A DNA stretch of 58,378 nucleotides. Origin: a virus. The translations under genes were made by a program, and so were the position numbers. The DNA lies in IMG/VR virus record IMGVR_UViG_3300032249_000138, positions 1 to 58,378 of that record, one strand, 5' to 3'. Numbering within the stretch: the first letter of the stretch is position 1; every line of letters begins with the position of its first letter. The notes under the pieces are model-generated. The model saw nothing but the letters and a program-made list of their open reading frames with translations, ran no database searches and had not been told where the DNA came from. Of the stretch, positions 1-8,387 are shown piece by piece.

Positions 1-86
1 TTACGAATCTGCTTATTACGAGATTCGATAGACTCTGCTGCTCCTGTAGAGAAGCCAGCAACTAATGCTCCGAAGTCAAATGCCAT
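1..86 (-). CDS. N-terminal fragment of the 426-aa virion protein (duplicate of the right end)
   Basis: The first 28 codons of the gene fully present at 57061-58341 are repeated here because the circular sequence was opened inside it. The start codon is at 84-86, one base after the stop of the 88-603 gene, showing that the two genes are adjacent in the circular genome. Not an independent gene. Confidence 0.9.
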   Translation of the reverse strand, partial: MAFDFGALVAGFSTGAAESIESRNKQIR

Positions 87-123
87 ATTATTCTACCATC
101 CCTTTCTGTGGTCTAGACATCAA
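1..123. repeat. terminal direct repeat, left copy (circular closure)
   Basis: Identical, base for base, to the last 123 bases of the window (58256-58378). It lies across the N-terminal codons of the 57061-58341 gene and the last codons of the 88-603 gene. Physical phage terminal repeats usually avoid splitting structural genes, so this most likely marks the overlap of a circular or circularly permuted assembly rather than true DNA ends. Confidence 0.95.
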
Positions 124-603
124 CCCCATCGGTTCCGTCATAGGAGGTTCTTCTGGTAGTGCTGTTGTTTCTTCTTCTGGTTCAGCCATTGATTTCTCTA
201 GGTCTCTCATAGCCATTCTTACAGCACGAGGATTAGCCACAAAGCCTTCCATGATCTGATCCATAGACTCGGCATAACGAATACCATACATATCTGCTAC
301 AGCCATAATCATTTCTTCTACTGCTGGGGCAACAAGGATTCCTACATCAATAGTGTGTAGTCCTTCCATGACACTAGTCTTCTGGAGAATGTTAGCTACG
401 TTCTGTACTGGAACTTGTAGCTCTAGCATTTCAAGAATAGCATCATGGCTATCTGTGTCAGAGATTAATCTATTGGCATAGAACTCAAGAGCATCCTCAA
501 CTGTTACAAGCATAGGAGGATTTTCCCATGGACGATTGCCCGGCTCTGTCGTTAAAGACATTCCGGGGATTGGGGCATTTACAAAGCCAGCATCAGCAGC
601 CAT
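88..603 (-). CDS. putative virion-associated protein, 171 aa
   Basis: Unassigned 171-aa protein in the late operon between a 76-aa protein and the 426-aa virion protein. The N-terminal half is mixed alpha/beta-like with no membrane segment. The C-terminal ~35 residues are rich in Pro, Glu and Met (PEEE, PEEPP), suggesting a flexible tail. Its ATG overlaps the stop of the upstream gene by one base (TAATG), so it is translationally coupled. Position among ejection-protein genes suggests a minor structural or internal protein; this is inference from context only. Confidence 0.75.
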   Translation of the reverse strand: MAADAGFVNAPIPGMSLTTEPGNRPWENPPMLVTVEDALEFYANRLISDTDSHDAILEMLELQVPVQNVANILQKTSVMEGLHTIDVGILVAPAVEEMIMAVADMYGIRYAESMDQIMEGFVANPRAVRMAMRDLEKSMAEPEEETTALPEEPPMTEPMGLMSRPQKGMVE

Positions 604-833
604 TATTTAGATCCCTTCTTCTTCATATTATTCTGTTGGAACTCTAATCTCTTTTGACGAAGGGCATATACAAATTCACCAATGGTAGCTATGGCATCCT
701 TCTGTTCTGGAGTACCTCTAGCCATAGAATTCTTAGGAGATAACAGTCCCTTAGAATCATTACCCTTGGAAGCAGCACCATCCTTCTGCTTGATGTATGC
801 TTCAATCTTTTTCTTGTATGTCTTAACGCTCAT
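603..833 (-). CDS. small basic late protein, 76 aa
   Basis: Lysine-rich 76-aa protein (N-terminal KTYKKKIEAYIKQ, C-terminal MKKKGSK) with predicted helices and no membrane segment. It follows the 654-aa virion protein by 10 bases and overlaps the next gene at TAATG. No family recognised. A basic co-packaged or assembly protein would fit, but the sequence does not show a function. Confidence 0.7.
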   Translation of the reverse strand: MSVKTYKKKIEAYIKQKDGAASKGNDSKGLLSPKNSMARGTPEQKDAIATIGEFVYALRQKRLEFQQNNMKKKGSK

Positions 834-843
834 TGTTTATTCC

Positions 844-2808
844 TCAATCGAAATCACGGCTAGGACTAGACTCAAAGAAGCTACCTACCCACTTAGCACC
901 TTCATCCCATACTTTACCTCCAATTGAGGTAAGTTTACTCAGGGCATCTGCAGGTAAGCTAGTTCCAGATATAATACTTGCAGCAGACTTACCAATAGCC
1001 ATTGTAATCTCAGCATCTTTAGCCATAGTAGCAGCTAAGATAGTAGCGTTAGCAGCAATCTCTTGTTTAGCAATTGCATTGACACGCTCTTTGGCACTCT
1101 CAGAAGACTTCCATGAATACTCAATCTCATCACGGGTCTGCTGCCACATATTGTTGTATTCTACCATGGTAACTTCCATAGCCTTGGTAGCATTAAACTC
1201 ATTAGCCCTGTTGATAGCTGCAGTGTTAGCAGTAGAAATCTCTCTACGCCACTGGGCATTTGACTGGTCAATCACAAGTCTATTCTGAGCATTGAACTGA
1301 TCACGCTGGTTCTGTACTTCGGAATTAAATTTAGCTACAGTATTTGCTTGGTCAGTATTAAACTGTGACATAGCATTGGTTTGTGTAGTATTAAACTGTC
1401 CTACCTGTGTAGTAAGATTAGCAAAGAACTGGTCCGTCTGATTCTGACTGGAGGCATTGAACTGCCTAGAGGCATTAACAGCAGCTGTATCTGTTAGGAT
1501 AGACTGTACATTTGACTGGGCTTTAAACATCTCAGTCTGCTGTTCATTAGCTAAGTTAGCCATATCCATCTGTAAGAAAGACTGAGCATTAACTACAGCA
1601 GCTTGCTGACGGTTGTTAAGGTTAGCAGATTCTAAGTTAGCTATCTGTGCAGCATTAGCCATGACTAACGCTTGACTATTAGATAAGTTAGCTAGATCCA
1701 TAGTCTGTGTAAGACGGGCATTCTCTAAAGCAATCTGTTGCTGTGCACTAAAGTTTACGTTAGCTATATCCGATACCTTAGCTGCATTCATAACCCGTGT
1801 CTGGAAAGACTGATCAAACTCTTGACCTAAGAATTGGGCACGTTGCTGAGCATTAAGAATAGCAACCTGCTGTCTATTAGATAAGTTCTGTAATCCCATC
1901 TGTTGGAATACAGCAGCATCCTGAGCAGCGATGGGTGTAGCAGCTTCAAGTGTAGCTTGGATAATAGCTTGACCTGCTAAGCTAGAAGCACCTAAACCCC
2001 TTGCAGCCATCTGTGCAGTAGCATTACGCAATGAAGCAGCTGCCCATGTTGGGGGATTACCTGCTTCAAAGTTAACCAGTAACTTACTTAGCTGACCTTG
2101 AACTGTCATGTCTTCTGTTACAACACCTTGAGCAGCTTCATTCTTAGCGAGGTTAGTTTCTACAGTAGCCATGTCTACAGCAGGACCTGCTACTGTTTCA
2201 CCAGCCTGTAGTGTACGAGTAGGTGCACCAGTTACTTGTGTAGCAGTTCCCTGTGCAGCTTGTAAGTTACTGACAGCTGTAGTGGTAGGAGTCATCTGTG
2301 CTGCTTGTACCTGTGCTTGAGGTGCTACTGTGCCTTGTGCTGGAGCTACATTTTGAAGTGCAGCACTTACATCTGGGGCAGCCGTAGCTGTAGTCATTGT
2401 AGCTGCAGGAGTAACAGTAGGAGCAGCAGTCGTAGCAGCTGTAACTGGAGCAGCCGCTGTGACAGTAGTTGCCTGTGTAGGGGCAAGTGTGGTGGCAAGT
2501 GTTTCATCTGCACCTACAGTTTGAATTGCTGGGGCTACCTGTGCAGCATTAGGCTGAATAGGTAAACCTGTAGTAGCATCAACTGTGGTAGTACCTGCAG
2601 CTTGTGATGTAGGTGTAACATCTCCACCAACAGCATACTTATTAACCATACCACCCCTAGCCATAAACTTCTCTGTAATCAAACCATACCTCTGAGCATC
2701 AGCAGGAGTGGACTTAAGGTACTTATCAAACATATTCATAGGTCCTTCATAGCCCATCTTACGAGCTACTATTTCCCGTTGCTTTTCTGTGAATGTTTTA
2801 TCTGCCAT
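844..2808 (-). CDS. large Ala/Gln/Thr-rich virion protein, 654 aa (probable internal/ejection protein)
   Basis: Three parts are visible. Residues 1-60 form a helical head ending in MARGGMVNKYAVGGD, a Gly-Gly motif shared with several other proteins of this phage. Residues about 65-230 are low-complexity Ala/Thr/Val/Pro. From about 235 to the end there is a long helical region with repeated NAQ, NLxNxQQ and Q-N-F words, as in coiled-coil shafts. Such long alpha-helical, repeat-bearing proteins near the end of podovirus late operons are typically internal core or DNA-ejection proteins. That role is inferred from composition and position. No enzymatic motif seen. Confidence 0.8.
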   Translation of the reverse strand: MADKTFTEKQREIVARKMGYEGPMNMFDKYLKSTPADAQRYGLITEKFMARGGMVNKYAVGGDVTPTSQAAGTTTVDATTGLPIQPNAAQVAPAIQTVGADETLATTLAPTQATTVTAAAPVTAATTAAPTVTPAATMTTATAAPDVSAALQNVAPAQGTVAPQAQVQAAQMTPTTTAVSNLQAAQGTATQVTGAPTRTLQAGETVAGPAVDMATVETNLAKNEAAQGVVTEDMTVQGQLSKLLVNFEAGNPPTWAAASLRNATAQMAARGLGASSLAGQAIIQATLEAATPIAAQDAAVFQQMGLQNLSNRQQVAILNAQQRAQFLGQEFDQSFQTRVMNAAKVSDIANVNFSAQQQIALENARLTQTMDLANLSNSQALVMANAAQIANLESANLNNRQQAAVVNAQSFLQMDMANLANEQQTEMFKAQSNVQSILTDTAAVNASRQFNASSQNQTDQFFANLTTQVGQFNTTQTNAMSQFNTDQANTVAKFNSEVQNQRDQFNAQNRLVIDQSNAQWRREISTANTAAINRANEFNATKAMEVTMVEYNNMWQQTRDEIEYSWKSSESAKERVNAIAKQEIAANATILAATMAKDAEITMAIGKSAASIISGTSLPADALSKLTSIGGKVWDEGAKWVGSFFESSPSRDFD

Positions 2809-2821
2809 GTTATCTGAAACC

Positions 2822-3256
2822 TTAAGAGAATATTCTAGTACCAGCTTTGTCTATAATTAGTGCTTGTTTACGTGGTGGTCTTGCAGCAGTGTCAGGAACG
2901 CTTATATGGGTCCATGAGCCGAATTCTTCTATGATCTGATCATACCCTATGTCCGATGCAATGACAGCCTCTACGACCTGTTTAGGGGTCATGCCGGGGA
3001 CACGGATGTCAGCAGCACACCCGATACGATGTTGGCTGGTGTCTTTCGATCCAACCGAATCATTCACAGCCTTAGACCTGAAGCCTGAGTTTAACAGAAT
3101 AGGTTTGTTAAGTAAAGATCTAACCTCTTCCAGTAGTACAGCTAAACGAACTAGATTAGAAACCTCTAAAGCATTAGGGGTATTATCTAAGTTCTTACGC
3201 TCCGCTACTTCCGAGTGAGTTAGTTCTTCAAGGGTAAAGTGTTCACTTAAATTCAC
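2822..3256 (-). CDS. M15-family peptidase endolysin (D-Ala-D-Ala carboxypeptidase-like), 144 aa
   Basis: Peptidase M15A-like zinc enzyme that cuts the peptide part of peptidoglycan for host lysis. The hallmark SGFRS is at residues 57-61. Zinc ligands are expected at His76 and Asp83 in SQHRIGCAADIR and at His117 in WTHIS. The length is usual for single-domain phage M15 endolysins, with no cell-wall-binding domain and no signal peptide, so export needs the adjacent holin. The start is GTG at 3254-3256, overlapping the stop of the holin gene (GTGA), so holin and endolysin are translationally coupled. Confidence 0.93.
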   Translation of the reverse strand: MNLSEHFTLEELTHSEVAERKNLDNTPNALEVSNLVRLAVLLEEVRSLLNKPILLNSGFRSKAVNDSVGSKDTSQHRIGCAADIRVPGMTPKQVVEAVIASDIGYDQIIEEFGSWTHISVPDTAARPPRKQALIIDKAGTRIFS

Positions 3257-3654
3257 TTAGCTTTGCTCCTAATTTCTGTTACCTTCTCTAATGTACGTGA
3301 TCCGAAATATGCACCAAAGACGAGCATGCCCCAGTTCCCTAGCAAAGTTACGTAACTTTCGTTAGCATTCAATCCAAAGGCTGACATCATAGCAAAGACA
3401 AAGTAGCCGCCAAGGATTGCTATCAGAGCCATTGGTCTTATGTTCTTAGATAGCCACGAATCGGAAGACATATCCGCTTTCCATCTGTCGGATACATTGT
3501 TCTGCTCATTCATGTCAGCTTGAAGGTCAGCAAGTTTACCCTCTTGAGCCAACTTAGCTAGGTCTAATTGTGCTTGTGCTTTAGCAGCGGGGTCAGGAAT
3601 TAGTTTATCAACTAACTTCATTCCTACGCTAATGATGTCATCTATGCCAAACAT
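3253..3654 (-). CDS. holin of the GTA/3TM superfamily, 133 aa
   Basis: Resembles GTA_holin_3TM proteins, including the signature region DRWKADMSSDSWLSKNIRP at residues 56-74. An amphipathic N-terminal segment with a charged linker (residues 1-70) is followed by membrane spans at about 74-93 and 102-118 and a basic C terminus. It should form inner-membrane lesions that time lysis and release the M15 endolysin encoded immediately downstream, with which it overlaps by four bases. Confidence 0.88.
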   Translation of the reverse strand: MFGIDDIISVGMKLVDKLIPDPAAKAQAQLDLAKLAQEGKLADLQADMNEQNNVSDRWKADMSSDSWLSKNIRPMALIAILGGYFVFAMMSAFGLNANESYVTLLGNWGMLVFGAYFGSRTLEKVTEIRSKAK

Positions 3655-3655
3655 A

Positions 3656-4102
3656 TTATCTCCACATTCCCCAAGTACATTCGTATGCTATCCAACTAGC
3701 AAATATGTAACAGAGCAACATAACACTTTTCATTACTCGTCTGTCGTGTTGTTCTAAATACCTATCTTGCCGTTCTTCCCATTGCTTTCTTGCTTTAATA
3801 CCTTGTATTTCATCCCAAGCGTGACTGCCGTACTTCTTAGTAATCTGCTCTTGAATCTTAGCTTCTGACTGCCGTGCTATTAAAAGTCTTTGCCACTCGT
3901 CCACTGCTTCAATAATGGTTGCATTGTCCGGGTTAACTTGCCTAGCTTTTTTCCTAGACTCAGTTCTTTCTTTTGCTGCTGAGTCTGCTAACTCTAAGAC
4001 ACCGTCAATTGCTTTAGATAATTCTTTGCTTGCTTTTACTGATTCATTAATTGAACTAGTAACGGCTTTAACGCCCTCGGTTATTCCAAATGGATCGGGC
4101 AT
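3656..4102 (-). CDS. lysis-cassette membrane protein, 148 aa
   Basis: Mostly charged helical protein (residues 8-120, strongly Glu/Lys/Arg/Gln, coiled-coil-like) with one C-terminal hydrophobic span at about 124-141. The gene ends one base before the holin start and so belongs to the lysis cassette. A tail-anchored protein of this kind could be an antiholin, spanin-like or scaffolding partner of the holin. No lipobox and no classical Rz orientation are present, so no specific role is assigned. Confidence 0.75.
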   Translation of the reverse strand: MPDPFGITEGVKAVTSSINESVKASKELSKAIDGVLELADSAAKERTESRKKARQVNPDNATIIEAVDEWQRLLIARQSEAKIQEQITKKYGSHAWDEIQGIKARKQWEERQDRYLEQHDRRVMKSVMLLCYIFASWIAYECTWGMWR

Positions 4103-4108
4103 AGGAAA

Positions 4109-4315
4109 TCATTTTCTAAAAACCATTTCAGTCATGTAGCTGATAAAAGCACCAGCAACAGAAGCAACACCCATCAATGCCCACAGAGAACCTTTACTAC
4201 GCTCTGCCATAGCAACTAACTTCTTGATGTCTACTTCCATAGCATCCACCTTACGCTCTAAGTTCTCTACAGAATTAACTAACTTGCCGTACTCTACTGG
4301 GTCTATGTCTGTCAT
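4109..4315 (-). CDS. small coiled-coil/TM protein, 68 aa (XhlA-like lysis accessory)
   Basis: Residues about 10-38 form a coiled coil (VNSVENLERKVDAMEVDI), followed by one transmembrane helix at 43-60 and a short basic tail. This architecture matches XhlA/hemolysin-type phage lysis accessory proteins, which dock to the membrane beside the holin. The start ATG overlaps the upstream stop (ATGA). Function is inferred from topology and position next to holin and endolysin. Confidence 0.75.
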   Translation of the reverse strand: MTDIDPVEYGKLVNSVENLERKVDAMEVDIKKLVAMAERSKGSLWALMGVASVAGAFISYMTEMVFRK

Positions 4316-4572
4316 GCTGGCATCCTTGCGGCTTGTTCCGCTTTAAATGTTTCGTATGCGGCTTTAACTGCATCAGTCCATGCAACATTGCAAATGTCTT
4401 TTACTTTTTGTTCTTGACCGCTAATGTCGGAATCAGGATTTAATACCCAACGATGGAATGTTCTTGATACAAATTCACCATCTCGTTCAATGATGGTAGC
4501 TTGGCGAACTTGAATAAATCCATGTTCTATTACTTCAATGCGGTCAATGCTTGTATTTTCTGTAAGTGCCAT
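4312..4572 (-). CDS. conserved small phage protein, 86 aa
   Basis: Resembles small proteins often found after tail-fibre genes: the N-terminal half carries IDRIEVIEHGFIQVRQATIIERDGE-like beta strands (quoted in part) and the C-terminal half a WTDAVKAAYETF helix. No membrane segment or catalytic motif. It sits between the last fibre-tip gene and the lysis cassette with ATGA coupling downstream. A fibre chaperone or minor virion role is possible but not demonstrated. Confidence 0.75.
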   Translation of the reverse strand: MALTENTSIDRIEVIEHGFIQVRQATIIERDGEFVSRTFHRWVLNPDSDISGQEQKVKDICNVAWTDAVKAAYETFKAEQAARMPA

Positions 4573-4581
4573 TTGTATTCC

Positions 4582-5079
4582 TTAAGCCGTAATATAAGTA
4601 ACTGTTAACCAAACATATTTTCCCGTACCAGCAGAAATAGTTTCTTGATTCCATCCTGCACTATTATGAACATGATAAAGGTTTAACTCACTACCCAATA
4701 TATACCAAACATTATAGTTTCCTGTAGCTGGTAAGCTATATAACATAGGTGGACAACCGACTTGTGGAACTCCTCCGTCAGCAGCAAAAGGTAATCCCGT
4801 TACATATAAAGCACCTGAAGCTCCTGTAGTATTTACATTACTAAAACCAGCCGAACAAGTTATGTGTTTCCCAATTTTTACGTATTTTCCAGATACAGTA
4901 ACAGGAGTTGTTGGAGCAGTAGTACCACCAGTTAATGTTGCTGTCCAAGTACCTTCCTCGTAATCATCTAATGTATTAGCATCAGCACTAGGTACGGCAG
5001 TAGCAGGGAAGGTAACACCGTTAAGCGAAAAGGTTTGCGCTGGGGCAATCATGCCCGATGGTACTTGTGTTAACGCCAT
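4582..5079 (-). CDS. tail fibre tip / adhesin-like protein, 165 aa
   Basis: Short fibre-like protein. Residues about 36-50 contain the word NTLDDYEEGTWT, frequent at the start of C-terminal fibre domains in phages. Gly/Thr/Ser-rich beta-strand sequence follows, probably a trimeric beta-sandwich head. It lacks its own long shaft or virion anchor, so it may attach to another fibre or act as an exchangeable receptor-binding tip. It is the last adhesin of the 4582-10055 array. Confidence 0.78.
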   Translation of the reverse strand: MALTQVPSGMIAPAQTFSLNGVTFPATAVPSADANTLDDYEEGTWTATLTGGTTAPTTPVTVSGKYVKIGKHITCSAGFSNVNTTGASGALYVTGLPFAADGGVPQVGCPPMLYSLPATGNYNVWYILGSELNLYHVHNSAGWNQETISAGTGKYVWLTVTYITA

Positions 5080-5264
5080 TATGCTGCTCCTTCTGTATTC
5101 TCGCCTGTCGGCTGCGATTCTGCTGGTAATGGGGTGTTGCCTTTAGCCAGCCACTCAAGGTAGGCTTGGTAGTCTGTGTTGGCTAGGTCGAATGGAATAG
5201 ATGCGTTATCAGATAAACGAATAACATTTGTATCACCAAAACAATTTCTATATAGTTTATACAT
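5079..5264 (-). CDS. small fibre-associated protein, 61 aa (paralogue of 8223-8387)
   Basis: The start chosen is ATG at 5262-5264, giving an MYKLYRN N terminus one base after the stop of the upstream fibre gene and preceded by a GGAG Shine-Dalgarno. The longer in-frame start would overlap the fibre gene. The core [20 protein letters not shown] is nearly identical to that of the 54-aa protein at 8223-8387. Both follow a fibre gene, so the protein is probably a fibre-specific assembly factor. The exact function is not known. Confidence 0.8.
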   Translation of the reverse strand: MYKLYRNCFGDTNVIRLSDNASIPFDLANTDYQAYLEWLAKGNTPLPAESQPTGENTEGAA

Positions 5265-5265
5265 T

Positions 5266-6345
5266 TTATAACTCCGCAGATTCGTAGATGCGAGCATTTG
5301 CGTTTGTAGTAAATACTGCTCCAGCTTGTCCAGCAGTTAATCCGCTTGCAACAGTAAATTCTATACTCATAGAAAAAGGTGATGTCCTGTTTTGCACAGC
5401 AGCTGTTGGTGTTAAAGTTCCTGCACTACCACTAAAAACTTGCCAATCACTTATTGTTGAAGTTGTAAGTGTTGGAGATGCTCGCATTTGAACAGGTCGC
5501 AAACAAGCTACAACAGTTGCGGTTGTAGAAAATGACCATGCGACACCTAAAATTTGAGAAGTTGTTTGACCCCAAACTTGTAGATAGCGTTGGCAAAGAA
5601 GCAGTTCTGTTGTGTATTGTCTGTATTCAAATGAAGTAGCTTGTGTGCCTACCTCTAGCTGAACTCCAGTAATATAGAAGGTAGCACCGTTTGTACCGAC
5701 TACAGATGTTGCACCTGTTGCTGAACGATAATTAGCTCCAGCCCATGCACCCGCAGTTCCACTTAATGTAGAACCAACACCTAATCCAAAACCAAGAGCA
5801 ATGCCAACTGTGTTAGTTGAACTCCATGTTCCGCTAGTATCACCAGCGATAGTTACTGTTTTGTATTCCCAAGTGTTTGCGGCATTGATGGTGTAAGTAA
5901 ATGGGTAAGACCTATCAGCAGAGGAGTTACGCAAAGACCCACCAAAAGTACCAGTTAATGAAGAATAAACCCAAAATGACAAGGTTACAGTTTTAGCGTT
6001 TGCAGTTCCCCAATTAAGGTCTGCCACGTTAAAACCTTCTATTCCTTGTTGAATAGTGAAGAAATCAGTAGAAGTAATTGAGTATGCAGAACTTGAAGTA
6101 TAGCCAAGGTATTTGCTAAATCCTACTGGTGGAGTAACAGAGCCAGCACTTTGTTGTGCAGTTAATTTAGATGATTGAGATGCAGCAGTTTTAAATCTAT
6201 CAAGAGCATAAGTATCATCGTTAGCAGTAATAGATGCACCAGCATTTCTTTGGTCAATAACCATCGCACCGTTTATGATTCTGTTCTTTAATGCCTGAGA
6301 TACCCCTGTTGAGGCTTGTTGGGCTAAAGCTACGGCTTGTGTCAT
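5266..6345 (-). CDS. tail fibre / receptor-binding protein, 359 aa
   Basis: Fibre protein with the block [16 protein letters not shown] at about 21-36, beta-rich jelly-roll-like sequence, and the C-terminal signature [14 protein letters not shown] typical of phage carbohydrate-binding fibre domains. It is a paralogue of the C-terminal ~330 residues of the 8388-9719 protein, with diverged extreme C termini. Unlike that protein it has no virion-anchor domain at the N terminus. The start ATG overlaps the stop of the 59-aa gene upstream. Confidence 0.85.
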   Translation of the reverse strand: MTQAVALAQQASTGVSQALKNRIINGAMVIDQRNAGASITANDDTYALDRFKTAASQSSKLTAQQSAGSVTPPVGFSKYLGYTSSSAYSITSTDFFTIQQGIEGFNVADLNWGTANAKTVTLSFWVYSSLTGTFGGSLRNSSADRSYPFTYTINAANTWEYKTVTIAGDTSGTWSSTNTVGIALGFGLGVGSTLSGTAGAWAGANYRSATGATSVVGTNGATFYITGVQLEVGTQATSFEYRQYTTELLLCQRYLQVWGQTTSQILGVAWSFSTTATVVACLRPVQMRASPTLTTSTISDWQVFSGSAGTLTPTAAVQNRTSPFSMSIEFTVASGLTAGQAGAVFTTNANARIYESAEL

Positions 6346-6521
6346 TCTGTTGCTCCTTGTAGTACAGCTATCTGCTCTTGCAGTTTAGCAATCTGTTCTT
6401 CTTTGGTTGGCTGTGCGGCTAACCATTCTTGATACTGAGCTTGTGCTTGTGCAACTTCTTCAGCAGTTAGTTCAATAACTTTACGCTCGCCAGTCATCAC
6501 ATCAATTTCTATTCTGTCCAT
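6342..6521 (-). CDS. small fibre-assembly-like protein, 59 aa
   Basis: A 59-codon frame begins MDRIEIDVMTGERK and continues as a Glu/Gln/Ala-rich helix ending EQIAKLQEQIAVLQG, a coiled coil. It starts three bases after the stop of the 353-aa fibre gene, and its TGA overlaps the ATG of the next fibre gene (ATGA). Similar short helical proteins between fibre genes act as fibre chaperones in other phages; that role is inferred. Confidence 0.8.
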   Translation of the reverse strand: MDRIEIDVMTGERKVIELTAEEVAQAQAQYQEWLAAQPTKEEQIAKLQEQIAVLQGATE

Positions 6522-6524
6522 GAT

Positions 6525-7586
6525 TTACTCGTAAAGAATGTTAATTGAACCAGCATCAAAGGTTGGCGTTCCTGTTGTTGTGGTAATTCTAATTTGTGTA
6601 AGAACACCGCTTAAAGTTACTGTGCCGCCCAAATATCTTATGTAAGCTGGGGATGGAACGCCAACTATTCCACTTACAACCCAAACATTTGATGACGAAT
6701 TTAACAAAGAAAAAGTAATTGACCCAGAATAAGCAGAGCCTGCGGAATCGTTATATATTTCAAACCCTGTAGACATATCAGTAGATGCTGGAGTACCGCC
6801 AACATATCCCTGTACCCCTACATACCCCGAAGACACAAAACCGCCCGAAGTTCCAAGTCGCATAGTTATTGGAACGGTGCTATTTGTACTAACCCCCGCA
6901 AACATCACTGTAATGCGTTTTACCCAACTAGGTATGCTAGTAAAGTCAATGCTAGTTCCGCTTGTAGAAGCTACTGCAGTTCCGCTAGTTAAGGGTTGAC
7001 TTAATTTGGCAGGAGTAACATTGGCATCTGCAATCTTTGCAGTAGTTACAGCACCATCATTAATATACGAAGTTGTTACAGCATTTGCTACAGCTGGGAT
7101 TGCATTAAGCACTGAGCTTACAAAGAACGATACGGTCTCTACTAAGTCACCCGAAGATGCTGGGTTGGTCAATACGACTGTAGTTCCACTGGTTGCAGTA
7201 AAGTCTGCAGAGCCTAACAATACACCGTTACGATACACATCGATATACCCTACTGTGTAGGATGGTACGGAGAAAGTAGTCTGTCCTGCTGTAGCTGTGA
7301 ACTCAGTCTGGGTACGGTAGGCAGTAGTTGTTACACCTGAAGCAGGTATGCCCAAGTAACGTACCGATATATTACCTGTAGCACTTGGAGGTGCTGCACT
7401 GAATGTGAGGGTTAAACCTGAGACAGAATAAGTGGTAGGGTCCTGTAAGACACCTGAAACTGCCACAAGGATAGATGCAGTATTGGCAGGTGCAGCACTT
7501 AATGTGAAGGCTGTCTGTGATCCAGTGCCACTGAATTGATCTGTGAGAAAGGCTACGGATGTAGGTTGATTACCAATATAGCTCAT
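6525..7586 (-). CDS. tail fibre protein with virion-anchor repeats, 353 aa
   Basis: The N terminus (MSYIGNQPTSVAFLTDQFSG) and two following beta modules containing FTLSAAP, YSVSG and VRYLG words match the anchoring repeats of podovirus side fibres; the 443-aa fibre starts in the same way. A linker with SYINDGAVTTAKIADANVTPAKL, typical of fibre necks (quoted 23-residue region at about 170-192, key words INDGAVTT and AKIADANV), leads to a unique beta-rich C-terminal head. Its ATG overlaps the stop of the small XkdW-like gene. Confidence 0.83.
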   Translation of the reverse strand: MSYIGNQPTSVAFLTDQFSGTGSQTAFTLSAAPANTASILVAVSGVLQDPTTYSVSGLTLTFSAAPPSATGNISVRYLGIPASGVTTTAYRTQTEFTATAGQTTFSVPSYTVGYIDVYRNGVLLGSADFTATSGTTVVLTNPASSGDLVETVSFFVSSVLNAIPAVANAVTTSYINDGAVTTAKIADANVTPAKLSQPLTSGTAVASTSGTSIDFTSIPSWVKRITVMFAGVSTNSTVPITMRLGTSGGFVSSGYVGVQGYVGGTPASTDMSTGFEIYNDSAGSAYSGSITFSLLNSSSNVWVVSGIVGVPSPAYIRYLGGTVTLSGVLTQIRITTTTGTPTFDAGSINILYE

Positions 7587-7747
7587 GCTAATTCCTCATC
7601 TGTTGGGCGAGGTAATGTTGGGTGTTCCCATTTAGCAATGTAATCGCCTTTGCCGTCTGAATCGTTTTGAAGTTTAATACTTCCAAATAAAAAATCTTCT
7701 ATTGTTAGGCTGGGATATAAAGCCATAATCTTTTCAGTTAGTGTCAT
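7583..7747 (-). CDS. XkdW-like small tail protein, 54 aa
   Basis: The start chosen is ATG at 7745-7747 (MTLTEKIMALYPSLTIEDF), which overlaps the stop of the upstream gene as TAATG; a longer in-frame start would lie inside that gene. The pattern YPSLT, DF, I-LQ-DSDGKGDYIAKW and a final PTDEEL matches the phage XkdW family found beside tail-fibre genes. It probably assists fibre assembly. Confidence 0.82.
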   Translation of the reverse strand: MTLTEKIMALYPSLTIEDFLFGSIKLQNDSDGKGDYIAKWEHPTLPRPTDEELA

Positions 7748-8223
7748 TACGCACTCCTTACCAAACAACCATTGAAATAACAATTTTCCGCTCCGGTACC
7801 TAGTGTTACGCTAGAACCATTTACAAAATAAAATTCAACATAATCAGTAGACCCATTTAAATATACGAGCGTAGATACACATGATGAGTTCACTGCACCG
7901 CTACCATTTGTTCCACTTTTGTAGACGCTACCATTTTTAAAAATAGCAGAATTTGCGTAGTTTGAGGCTGGAGTATTAGAGCCAGCATTAACTTGGTAGT
8001 AACCAGCTACAGTTGGTGTAAATGTAGATGATGCAAAATTATTGTTGGTATCAAACTCTTCCACATTTTGGGTAACTTTTGTAAAAACACCACCAGAAAT
8101 TGATGTTGCTGTGCTTGCGTAAGCACTAAACGCTGGACCAAGGACAGTTGTTCCTGTACCACCATTAGCTACGGGCAAAGTGCCGCTAACAGCACTTGCT
8201 GCTGGGATTGTACTAACAGCCAT
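7747..8223 (-). CDS. C1q/TNF-like fibre head protein, 158 aa
   Basis: The start chosen is ATG at 8221-8223 (MAVSTIPAASAVSG), coupled by TAATG to the 54-aa gene upstream; the longer frame has no support. A VANGGTGTT neck motif at about 19-27 is followed by FTPTVAGYYQVNAG, the characteristic strand of C1q-like trimeric heads. The protein probably caps a fibre and binds a host surface ligand. Confidence 0.82.
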   Translation of the reverse strand: MAVSTIPAASAVSGTLPVANGGTGTTVLGPAFSAYASTATSISGGVFTKVTQNVEEFDTNNNFASSTFTPTVAGYYQVNAGSNTPASNYANSAIFKNGSVYKSGTNGSGAVNSSCVSTLVYLNGSTDYVEFYFVNGSSVTLGTGAENCYFNGCLVRSA

Positions 8224-8387
8224 TATGTATTCTCCGCTGGTAATGGGGTGTTGCCTTCTGCTACCCATTTTAGGTAGGCTTGGTAGTCTGTGTTGGCTGG
8301 GTCAAATGGGATATAAGCACTGTCCGCAATACGCAAAACCGTTTTTGAATCTTGACCAAATTCGTTTTTAGGTAATAATTTATACAT
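8223..8387 (-). CDS. small fibre-associated protein, 54 aa (paralogue of 5079-5264)
   Basis: The frame starts MYKLLPKNEFGQDSK directly after the stop of the 443-aa fibre and carries [20 protein letters not shown], closely matching the 61-aa protein at 5079-5264. Its TAA overlaps the ATG of the C1q-like gene. The repeated arrangement of fibre gene followed by this small gene suggests a partner function. No characterised activity recognised. Confidence 0.85.
   Translation of the reverse strand: MYKLLPKNEFGQDSKTVLRIADSAYIPFDPANTDYQAYLKWVAEGNTPLPAENT

Noticed and set aside
833-1288. 151-aa plus-strand frame
   Set aside because: Lies entirely opposite the 654-aa virion gene; repetitive coding DNA gives open antisense frames and no RBS is present.
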